From Sabellastarte sp. h YS-2021 (taxonomy: Eukaryota; Annelida; Polychaeta; Sabellida; Sabellidae), in assembly GCA_964017235.1 (NCBI GenBank), contig OZ024934.1, forward strand, positions 86,952,706 through 87,016,705: a DNA stretch of 64,000 nt, given 5' to 3'. Below, piece by piece: positions 51,658 through 61,530 of the stretch. Each line of letters opens with the position of its first letter. Position 1 is the stretch's first letter. Below the pieces are notes generated by a model that saw nothing but the letters and a program-made list of their open reading frames with translations, searched no databases and was not told the DNA's origin. The position numbers were made by a program, and so were the translations under genes.

Positions 51658-53425
51658 TATTGATAGAAATTTTAAAGGATAGTCAGTTTTCAATATTAAA
51701 TAGAATGGACTAGTTTATTAACTTTATCAGAGGATAGATTTCTACTGAAATAAAATATTTGATTTATTTTGATTCTTTGGCAATGCATTATAAAGAATCA
51801 TGATTTTGGGGGGATGAGCGTTCTGACAAAGTAAAAAGAGGTATTTGTAATAAATGATTTCCTGCCATTGATAGAATCTAACAAGGTACCAGACTGTACC
51901 CACATTAGGAAATGTATCTTCAAGGTATTTTAAGTATGTCGGATGTTTTCTCACCTTCTTACAGTGGTTACGTAAAAACCGTGCGCATTTTTGATTGACA
52001 GGTACACTGCCTGCTGAGTTTGTCTCTCAAGAAAGGTTTGTTTTGCCAATTGCTCTCCTCTCTGAGAAAAATTCGGGGGAGGAAAAAAAATCTCAGATTT
52101 GAGGTGAAAAAACTCGATAACTTTCATGAATCTAAAGTTTGTTTGTGCATTTTAAAATTTCCTTCATATAAATTTATATTTTTGAATAGATTCCATGTAT
52201 GAATAATAAAATTATCTGAGTTGTGTTTTCATCTATATTTTAGTTATTAACGAACAAGGTCAGTGGCTCCAAATCTTGTATGGATTTCTTACTAGAGATT
52301 TATTTGTTGATTTAAGGGTTAGTCATTAAATACATAGCATTTTCTAGATCTATTTAATGTTATTGGTGAATATACAATTTCTTATTATAGAAGTTAATCT
52401 ATTTTAACATCTTGGTCCAGTTTATGTAAAGTCTTTTAAGCTGACTTCACTTTACATATTTCATATTCAAAAGGTATACTGTGTTGAATATACAAAGCGA
52501 ACAAAATAGAAGCCCAACAAACCTATGCAAGATTTAACCAAATCTCTACATACACATGTGGCTGGCTTTTAAAAATCTGTAACATTTCGTGTCTATTCAC
52601 TCAGAAAAAAAATCAGTTCAGTAAAAATATAGATTCACACATATGTTTGAACAAATAAAACGTTGACATAAATTATTTAAACACACAATACACAGATATC
52701 TATCTGTATATGTTCCCACATTTTGAAAATTACACCCCATTGGCTAAACAGTGAGCAAACAGGTTCAGCCTGGCGGCTAGTAATGATGACATACTGAAGT
52801 AGTCTGCTATAAAAACCTCCCTGCATTCAAATTGCTTTTGACTGTGTTGAATCAATCATCACTGCCGGTCAGATCGAGGGCCTTATGAAAGTCAATGAAC
52901 TGATCTTTTTTCTCCAGTTCTTGTTGGACATTGATGAGTGTCACTGGTTTTTTTCTCAGTCATCGTGGATGTTTTTGTGGAGCTAATATAAAAGCACAAT
53001 TTCAATTAAAAGCTTATTTTAATACACGTTTGCTACTGTGTAAATGTGATGTTGTAAAAATTGCCGTCTAGTTACCAGTCTAAGCATTAAACTCAGAAAA
53101 TGGAGACATGAAAAGGTCTGTGTACAAAGAATTGAAAAGGGTGGATATGTTTTCCAAGACATGCAATCTGTACCAAGAAAAATTCAGTGACTTATATGAG
53201 TCACATAAATTGTTGACAGATTAAATTTCAGTTCGTGTAAATGTTTACAGAATGACTATTTAGGTAAATAGTCTGCAGGATAAAATGTCCTGATGTTGCA
53301 TCAATGCCACAACCTTTATCAGTTGTCTGGACATTAGCTGTAAGCAATCTTCAAATTGGTAGTGGTAATAACTATTATCATTCTTTCTGTTTGAGTAATA
53401 ATACCGTTGAACCGTCAGCAAGGGT
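51658..53425. other. Sequence without supported genes
   Basis: No exon or known repeat recognised. Confidence 0.35.
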
Positions 53426-53429
53426 CCAT

Positions 53430-53555
53430 GCTTAACTGGACAAGAGCTCAGTGGTCAGAATTTACTATGCATGTCTTCATAGAGGTATTGGGCTGTCAGA
53501 ATGTGTCATGCTTATCTGGACATAAGCTGAATTGGTAGAATTTATCATACATCTG
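53430..53555. repeat. Two tandem units of about 78 bp
   Basis: CATGCTTAACTGGACAAGAGC at 53430 (as shorter words) and CATGCTTATCTGGACATAAG at 53508, each followed by GAATTTA and a CAT end. Confidence 0.6.
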
Positions 53556-53989
53556 TCTAGCTGTGAGATGTGAGAGAGAATCGCCCATATTTGCTGAGAG
53601 TGTAAGTTGATATAGTCCCACAGTACACCCTGGATCAGACTGGGACCAACTCGGGACTCTATTGATTTACGCACTCCATGTGGGATGTCAGCTTTTGCAT
53701 ACAGAGAAGACAAGAAAATACCGACAACGGTCATGAATCAGAAATGTAATTTTTCATATTACTGTTAACTGAATGCATTGTATGGTAAAATAAATTTGTG
53801 AGATGAATCAGGTTGCAATAACATAAAAAAGTATCGGTTCAAAACATTTCTTCATAAATATTTTCAACGTATAGAAATATAGCTGGAAAGGAAATGCTTG
53901 CAAGGAGTCCATAAATATTTCTGTCTCATTGTAAAATATTTAAATGGGTATCTAAAATAAGCAAATTTATTTAGCAGTAACTTTATATT

Positions 53990-54159
53990 GGTTATATTGT
54001 GACGGGTAGTTGGAAAGGTGGAGGAAACCAGCGCATACAGTTGGTTAAGCTTTTGTACTGTAAACTAACAACCATCAGTAAGCATCTGAGGTCAGGCCAG
54101 AAACTAAAACTCCAATCTCAGATCTAGAGTTTGTTACAACTGTAACACCGAGGACCCTA
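53990..54159 (-). mobile_element. Old, shortened family 1 SINE
   Basis: GACGGGTAGTTGGAAAGG and TTGTACTGTAAACT remain; head degraded, tail mostly gone. Confidence 0.65.
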
Positions 54160-54335
54160 TACAAAATAAGTACTCCTGTGAAATTTTGGAAGCTAAAATG
54201 TGTTATACTCTGAGAATGTCTCGTTAAATATATGCTTACATCTATTCTATTAAGACCCGAAACACCATCAATGATATTAGCTGAAACTATGCTACCCCCT
54301 ATGCTGATGATGTCACAATTGACTGCAGGTTATGA

Positions 54336-54364
54336 TGACGTCAATGCAGTCAGTGTTGACGTCA
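54336..54364. promoter_or_regulatory. Two perfect TGACGTCA palindromes 21 bp apart
   Basis: TGACGTCA at 54336-54343 and 54357-54364 is the consensus CRE bound by CREB/ATF proteins. Spacing of 21 bp puts both on the same face of the helix. No gene start is evident nearby, so function is unproven. Confidence 0.35.
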
Positions 54365-54777
54365 TCCATGTTAGGGGGGCTTCTAACAATATTTTCAGGC
54401 CTTAAATCCGATAGAAAATAAGATACATGTATAATTATTAATGCAATTAATTTTGCTAAAATTCCACTTTCATCATTTTATATATCGTAGATAAAGGCAT
54501 GTAGTTTGGAGAAATCCATTATGGTTTGATGTGGCCATGTGGTATGGAAAATGACGGTATCAAAGAATAGCATATTTAGATGGATGATTGAATCTTTCTC
54601 AAAATTCAGATGACCATGTAAGCGAAGTTTTAATTTTTTCTCTCGGTTATTTATAATTAAAAATTATGAATTATTCCTGGAACAATTCATTTAACAATTA
54701 CAACATTTATAGACATCATAGAATTAAGAATAAAAGCAATCAAAAATTCCAAGAATAAGTAAAATTGCTAAGACTAG

Positions 54778-55640
54778 AAAGCAGAGTGCAGACCTCTGCT
54801 AAGGAAGTTGAGCATCTCCATGTTTTAATTCCACCCAAATACTCTATTTTAAAAGTTTTTAATCTTTATTATTGGATAGCATCCTAATTTTATTTTAAGC
54901 TCCATTATTGGATAGCATCACAGTGATAATCTCAATCAAAACACAAAATCCTTGATAATGAGACCTTTGAAAATTCAAAACAAGAGCTCTCCGATGACAG
55001 CTGAGTGCAAAATGTTTGCAAAGTATATTACCCGATCATGGCTAAACTTAGATCAGTTCTTCCTTGTAACAGTGTTGATGCTCCCTAAAAATTTTACAAC
55101 CATTCCTGCAGTAGTTTTGGAGTTATGCTGCAACAGAATGAGCAGTATACTTTGCAAAAACTTTATGAAGTAGCAAGTGCACTTGGAGGGGAGCTGAGTG
55201 CAGACTTTGCACAATTTTGTGCATGATTGGAGTAGGCCATTAATTTGCTCCATTGATTTCTATTGTAATGTAACCAAGAAATTGCTCCAGAATATCAAGA
55301 ATATTGACCCAATCATGGCCAAATTTGAATCAGTTCTTGCTTGTAACAGTTCTGATGCTCCCTAATTTTGAAGTTATGCTATTAACAACAAAAAAACACT
55401 TATAGATAAGCAAACAGATTGAGTAACATACTTTGTAAAAATTTTGCAAAATAATAAATTATTTTGTATCCACAATATGACTCTCGTCTTTCCCCATATT
55501 TATTCACTTTGTCCTTTGGTCAGGCCCTACCCACATAAAAATTTCATTGGTATGCATTCATTAGTTTTGGAGTATTCCCAAACACAGATGGACAAACAAA
55601 CAGACACACCAAAAAACATAACCTCTTGGTGCGTGTAACA
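54778..55640 (-). repeat. Probable reversed relative of the ACCTCCGCCAAGG family
   Basis: Starts GCAGAGTGCAGACCTCTGC, the reverse of the family's right end. It has two tandem units with GATCAGTTCTTCCTTGTAAC and GAATCAGTTCTTGCTTGTAA, and ends GGACAAACAAACAGAC then CCTCTTGGTGCGTG. The ends are decayed. Confidence 0.55.
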
Positions 55641-55732
55641 AAGGGATGTTAGTGACTGCTCATCCAGTAAAGCTGGAACCAATACATTATTTGGAAGGTT
55701 TAGGATTTATAAAATTTATTCCCACCTCTATG

Positions 55733-55965
55733 GTGGGGCCATGATGATGCAGTGGAAACACTTGCCTCCCACCTCTGAGGTTGGCAGTTCAAACCTGTAG
55801 CCTATATGTGGGAAAGTTGGTAATTGCTCACCTATGGTCGGCAGTTTACAGTGGAGAACCTTGACCAGCTGTATGTACTGGTTTCCTCTGCCCACAAAAC
55901 TACCCATCGTGATATGACCTGTACAGTGTAAAAAGCAATGTAAAACGCAAAATAAATAAATAAAC
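55733..55965 (+). mobile_element. Family 1 SINE
   Basis: Complete length with AAATAAATAAATAAA tail. The head has lost the A-box consensus (GATGATGCAGTGGAAAC). No clear target-site duplication seen. Confidence 0.85.
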
Positions 55966-56980
55966 CCATTACTACGATACTAGGTTTCTATCCAGCTTCT
56001 GATAACAGGCGAGAAACACTTATGGTCTACCCTGATGTGAGCTAAACTACTGAAGGAAGACACATAACCCCACTTTTACAGTCATCTCTGAGCATAGATC
56101 CATACATATAGTCCTGGTGAAAGACTCTAAGACAGTCTATCTGGGATACATAAGACATGTGATATATTTACCTTAGGTTCCGATGCTATAAAACCTTGCA
56201 TGTGCTTAATTTTAAGTAAGAATTCATGGTTGGCTTGATTTAAAGAAGAACTTCAAAAACTCGTTTTGTACAAATACTGGACTTTTATGCACATGGGCCC
56301 ATTACAGTAATAAATTGCTGATTATTAACTTTTTTAAACAGAAAATATGTCAGTGAATCAAGGCACGTGAAATGACCAAATGAAAAATTATACTAATCAC
56401 GGGTCTGAACAACAGACTACTTTTCACATTTGATCTCTTGTCCTGAAATTTGTCTGAAATTCCTCGTAAGTGTAACAATAAGAAAGCTGTTGAGTCTTAC
56501 TTTGCCGATGCTTGCGAAATTTTGCTATGAAATGATATAAAATGATAAACTTTAAAAGGTCAGAATGGTTAAGACTTTAAATAAAAAACCCAGTCTTTCA
56601 AACTTTATAAACTGTAGCTGAAGTGATCAGGTAAACTGAAAGAAAGCATTTTGCCTTTCTCGTATACAGTATGCATAAATAAATCTGTGATAAAACTAAA
56701 TCTTTTTTGTGAGGTTTTCCATGAAACTGAATTAAACATGTATTCCTCAATAAGTTGCTGGATTTGAAATTTTAAAAATCTGTGATTAGTATATCTGATA
56801 AGTTTTCTCTTTTTAGACTAGTTTTTTTTTAAGCACTAGTTGTTATTGTTTCCAGAACCAGAATTACAGTTTTTATTTACATTTTACAATATTTTTGAAA
56901 GACTAGCATGTCATTACTTGGTCTATTCAATTGGGTTTGTAAGTGTATTGTTTTTATCCTTCCTAGTATAATGAAGACAT
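55966..56980. other. Sequence without supported features
   Basis: AT-rich, no exon or repeat recognised. Confidence 0.35.
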
Positions 56981-56992
56981 AAGAATCCATGC

Positions 56993-57221
56993 TTTATTTA
57001 TTTGGGGTTTTATGTCGCTTTCAACACTGTACAGGTCATATCACGACGGGTAGTTGGAAGGGCAGAGGAACCCAGTACCTAGAGTTCGTTAGGATTCTGT
57101 ACTGTAAACTGCCCACCATCGGCAAGCAACTACCAGCTTTCCCACTCGAGGTAGTGCTGGGAGTCGAACCCCAGCCTCAGAGGTGGGAGGCGAGAGTGTT
57201 ACCACTCTGCCACCATGGCCC
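56993..57221 (-). mobile_element. Family 1 SINE with 12-bp target-site duplication
   Basis: AAGAATCCATGC at 56981-56992 and 57222-57233. Well preserved. Confidence 0.9.
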
Positions 57222-57233
57222 AAGAATCCATGC

Positions 57234-58165
57234 AATTATTTAAAGTCTGAGAGTTAGATCAAAACACTCGATAAATAGGCAGCTTCATTTCTTTTTGCAG
57301 AAAAAAACTGTAATGTAGCCACCCTGGAGAAATTGATAATGATGTGTGAATTAAGGTAGAACAAAAAAAAATATCAATCACTTTCATAGCCATGTGTGAT
57401 TCTCAAGAACTAAACTATGCACGGTTTTTCACACATAAAACATCTTCATATAAATATGTTTTCACGCAAAATCTGAATAATTACACTTTGTATGTGTATA
57501 TTAGAAAAACACATTTTGAACATGTGTGCGCAGACATATGTCCACAGGCAAATATATGCGTCAATAAATTGTAATCAGAATTTCAGATGGTTTTTCAAAA
57601 CCTAGATAAAAAAGGGATCTTCTGTATCAATGAATATGCAAATGGACCAGCTTTGATTGGTCAAAGGGTTAAGAGCCTTAGGCGGGACTTGTTTTAGATT
57701 GACATCTAAAAACATAAGTAAATCTGCAGCTATTTGAGACCATACTAGTCTAGTTTAATGCTCACGTTTGTACCAGATCTTCTTAAAATATGTGCACAAA
57801 TATTTGTTATTTTTGTGAAGCATCCTTCCGTATCAGGAAATAAAAGCTCATCAAACAGATAGTCTCATCTCTGTCTTTGCATCATGCTGATGTGGAAGTT
57901 AGTGTATGCAAGAGTACACAAAAAAAAATATTTATTATGTTATCTGAAATTATCCCCATTTACAAAGGAACCTGAACCTTTTGCAAGGCTATGAACATGC
58001 ATAGATATTGTATAATTTTATCTCAAGCATGTACCAAACTGTGATCACAAGAACATCTCACGATCACAAATTAATTATTTAACCATTATGGTATATTTAG
58101 CCAAATATTTATAACGAATAATATTATCAATCTTCAGGATGAGGAAATATTTTTAGGCTTTTCGA
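57234..58165. other. Sequence without supported features
   Basis: AT-rich; only short ORFs with no motif. Confidence 0.35.
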
Positions 58166-58179
58166 GTGATAATAGAAAG

Positions 58180-58830
58180 ATATATTGTGAACAATGTTTT
58201 GAAGCCCATATCAGTTGAAGGGTTCTCATTTGATACCCATGTTAAGAAGGTGTTTGGTGGTGTTTTGTATAATCTCAGTCACAGTCAGGAATACAAGCTT
58301 GTAACACTGTCGTGGACTATTGTTATACTCTATTCAGAAATTTCTCCATATCCAACATCAAGGTGTTTGGTGATGTTTTGTATAATCTCAAGACACAGTC
58401 AGGAATACAAGCTTGTAACACTGACGTGGACTACTGTTATGCTCTATTCAGAAATTTATCCATATCCAAAACCAAAAACTAACAATGTCTCCAAACTAGC
58501 CAGGCTAGAATGACAAAGAAAATTGTAACAGCTGTAAATTTTCTGGAATCTGACCTGTTCTTAATGACCTACACTAGGTGACTATTGAACTATAGTCCAT
58601 TTTTAAAACTCTCACACTTCTGTACACTGTCTTTTTTACTAAATTATTTTAACCCCTAACTTACTCAAGAATCGTGTACCTACAACTACAGACTAACAAA
58701 CCTGTCTGAAATTACCTAAAGATTCTAGTTATTTTATTCACTGCACAAATCTAGAATAGCTTTGCATTTGATTCTCCAACTTTGTTGCAATCAGCACCCT
58801 GAAGAGGTCTGAATAGTGGTTTTCTCTATC
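58180..58830 (+). pseudogene. CR1/L2-like LINE 3' remnant with an internal tandem duplication
   Basis: Frames contain GFSFDTHVKKV, a DYCYALFRNLSISK match to the LINE LDYCNALF region, and TKKIVTAVNFLES. A segment of about 110 bp is duplicated in tandem (about 58247-58352 and 58361-58467). Confidence 0.55.
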
Positions 58831-59012
58831 ACCTCTGTCAGGTACAATTCAACGGGACACATCTTGAGTAAAGCCTACCCTCTAAAGCCCTCCTGTATCC
58901 CCAACATCTCTGGTGTTGGCCTGCTATGTCTCTGGATTCTGATCTTTTCATTTTCTTTTTAAATACTTCTAGCACCTTTCAATCTGATGTATGATGGAGA
59001 TTAAGTGCTATA

Positions 59013-59242
59013 TTTATTTATTTGGGGTTTTAAGTCACTTTCAACACTGTACAGGTCATATCATGAGGGGTAGTTGGAAGGGCAGAGGGAACCAGTACAT
59101 AAAGTTGGTCAGGGTTCTGTACTTTAAACTGACGACTGACGGTAAGCAACAACCAGCTTTCCCACTGGAGGTCGGGCTGGGAACTGAACCCTGTTCTCAG
59201 AGGTGGGAGGCGAGAGTGTTACCACTCTGCCACTGTCACCCC
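59013..59242 (-). mobile_element. Family 1 SINE with 14-bp target-site duplication
   Basis: GATTAAGTGCTATA at 58999-59012 and GATTAAGTGATATA at 59243-59256. Confidence 0.9.
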
Positions 59243-59699
59243 GATTAAGTGATATAAAAGTACATATTACAATAACACCAGGTAATGAGTGTTGTGATTG
59301 TAAATTTCCACTCTCATCAGCAATAGCCAACAGAACAAAACTTCAACAGCTTAAAATTGTATTTATTTAAGTACAAACATTCATTGTTCAAAGTATTTTG
59401 TCAATATTAGTTTTACACAAATGATTGACAAATCAAATTGATATTTGTGAGAACTGAAAAAACTCTTTTATTTAACATTACGTTTTTCATCATACTCATG
59501 TGTAACCAAATACTACACAAATACCTAACATTGTAGGTTATATAAGAAGATACAAGTCACAATTTCAACTGCTCATTAATATAAGGTGCATACATATTTG
59601 ATTTCCTATTTGAAAACTATTTGAAAACTTGATCAATTAGTTATTTTTAAAATCAAACACTCAAAGTTATTCTCACCTCTTTAATTAAGCAAATCAATT

Positions 59700-59716
59700 A
59701 AACACACACACACAGT
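59700..59716. repeat. CA microsatellite
   Basis: About seven CA units. Confidence 0.8.
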
Positions 59717-59740
59717 CTTTGGGCAAGTTAGGATTACCTG

Positions 59741-60444
59741 ATTACTTGAAGAAACTTAATAGAATGTCCTTATTACTCCCTTTAAAGATTGAGACTTTCG
59801 GGGGCAGTGTCCAGGCATTGGCCCAGTCAGTCCTACTCCAACCTTAAAGGCTGGGTTGGGTACCAGACCAGGGGTTGCTATGTTGGGGTCATCAGGGGTC
59901 TCAGCCCTTAAGGCAGGGAGGTTTTTAAATTCATTGGCTGAGGCTGCATCACCTGGCATTTCCCTCCAAAAATTTCTGGGAATGATCATTATGTGACAAG
60001 AATCTGAACAGTCAACAGGGACTTTTTGATATTCTGAGGGGCTGCAGATTCTTGAGTTATACTTACGAACTTATTTTTTACAAGTTTTAGGACATTTTAC
60101 TATTTTACTGTTTTATCTGCATGGAATGAACTAAACCTTATTGTGATTGTGAACCAGTTGGACTAATACTGTAAACTGTGATAGTGGTGCTTTGGAGAAG
60201 GCTTTCTACTGCTCTAGTTTGACAACCTCAGGCTTGGTTCCACTTGCCCGATGACTGGGCCCTTAAGGGATGGTCTAACCTTATTCTTGGCTGTATTGGC
60301 CACTTGTCATTTGGCTGAGATTCGAATTTCGAATATATAACGAACCAAGCGCTGAAAAGGTCACACAAGAGCACTGAGAGCTCTAGTTTTGTATTTTCAG
60401 TGACATTTCAAAAACAATCGTACTTTCAATAAAACAAAATAATA
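59741..60444 (+). other. Likely 5' region of the DIRS-like element
   Basis: Non-coding, GC-richer than its surroundings, leading to the gag ORF. The left terminal repeat should lie here, but DIRS ends are recognised by comparison with the right end, which is outside the window. A 78-codon minus-strand ORF at 59756-59989 has no recognised motif. Confidence 0.4.
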
Positions 60445-61530
60445 ATGGGAAAGCAAAAGAAACTGTGTTGGAAGTGTAAGGGCAGGCATCTGGCCCCCAC
60501 TGGAGCGAAGTGTGAACAGTCGGGACTTTCTGTTAATGCTGTTGGTAGTGTAGTCACAGACAGTGGTGCTGGGTCTGAGGGGGAGATGGACTCGTACGTT
60601 ATTCCCAGCACCTCCAAGGCGGCAACAGGCAGTAATGCACAGTACAAGGAAGAAGGCATACAGCATCTGATACTGGAGCAGCTACAGAGGGTCAATCAAC
60701 GACTGGACAAAGTAGAAGACAGAATGGACAAGGACCAGCGGGACAGCAAGGACAGGAGAACAGAGAAAAGACCAAAGAAGTTAAGTAGTTTTTCTAATAG
60801 ACATAAACCAAAGCAAAGTGATAGTTCTCAGACTAGTGCTGAGTCTACTGACGATGATCAGGACATTCATAGTTTGCATAGTATTAGACAATCAGGGAAA
60901 ATCCAAAGGCAGGTTGACGCCAGGATTAGAGAGTTAGAGCAACAAAGTCAAAGTTCAGGTAGTGTGGGTAAAATCAAATCAAAAAGAGGTGGAAATGTAG
61001 AGGTTGTTGTTAAACATAGAGTGGCTTGGCCACATGAGTCAATTTTGGGGGGTGTCACAAGGTCTCGAATGTCTTATGACCAATTGACAATGTCTCAGTG
61101 GGTGCAGGGGTTTTGCAAAAACATTCTGGATGAATCGGATAACAATACTAGGGAAAAAATGATACAATACATGGGGGAATTAATGGAAGACGCCACAGAC
61201 TTCTCGTGGCAGGGAGCCAAGGCAGCCCATGCGAATTTGAAAGGGAGGGGGACAAATTGGGAAGACACAGCTCGAATTGATAGGATTAGGAGGGCGCATG
61301 CTCAGAAACATACTCCTGGGGTCAGAAATTGGGCAAAAAGTGAAAAAATTCAGAAGCCATGGTACTGTAAACAATTCCAAAATGGGTCCTGCACGCATAA
61401 TAGAGATCATGAGGTCAATGGGAAGTTGCATAAGCATATTTGTTCATTCTGTCTATCACAGGGCCGATGGTTAGGCCATGCAGAAAAAGACTGCATTTTT
61501 GCTAAGAAATCCAGTACAAAAAACGAGTAG
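60445..61530 (+). CDS. DIRS-like retrotransposon gag-like ORF1
   Basis: Intact, 361 residues, ATG in the context AATAATGG. A zinc-binding cluster is at residues 8-23 (CWKCKGRHLAPTGAKC). A coiled-coil-like stretch (LILEQLQRVNQRLDKVED) lies near residues 73-90, followed by a basic region rich in Lys and Arg. A second cysteine/histidine-rich part is near the C-terminus (CKQFQNGSCTHNRDH, then CSFCLSQGRWLGHAEKDC). It would package element RNA in a cytoplasmic particle. It ends AAA-AAC-GAG-TAG, overlapping the open -1 frame of ORF2. No stops or shifts, so the element may be young. Confidence 0.85.
   Translation: MGKQKKLCWKCKGRHLAPTGAKCEQSGLSVNAVGSVVTDSGAGSEGEMDSYVIPSTSKAATGSNAQYKEEGIQHLILEQLQRVNQRLDKVEDRMDKDQRDSKDRRTEKRPKKLSSFSNRHKPKQSDSSQTSAESTDDDQDIHSLHSIRQSGKIQRQVDARIRELEQQSQSSGSVGKIKSKRGGNVEVVVKHRVAWPHESILGGVTRSRMSYDQLTMSQWVQGFCKNILDESDNNTREKMIQYMGELMEDATDFSWQGAKAAHANLKGRGTNWEDTARIDRIRRAHAQKHTPGVRNWAKSEKIQKPWYCKQFQNGSCTHNRDHEVNGKLHKHICSFCLSQGRWLGHAEKDCIFAKKSSTKNE

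Noticed and set aside
53477..53734. 85-codon minus-strand ORF
   Set aside because: Overlaps a 78-bp tandem duplication and has no recognisable domain.
59756..59989. 78-codon minus-strand ORF with PGDAASANEFKNLPALRAE
   Set aside because: Composition looks coding-like, but there is no known motif and it sits in the DIRS 5' region; left as unassigned.
60397..60695. Minus-strand ORFs opposite the start of the gag ORF
   Set aside because: Shadows of the intact plus-strand ORF.
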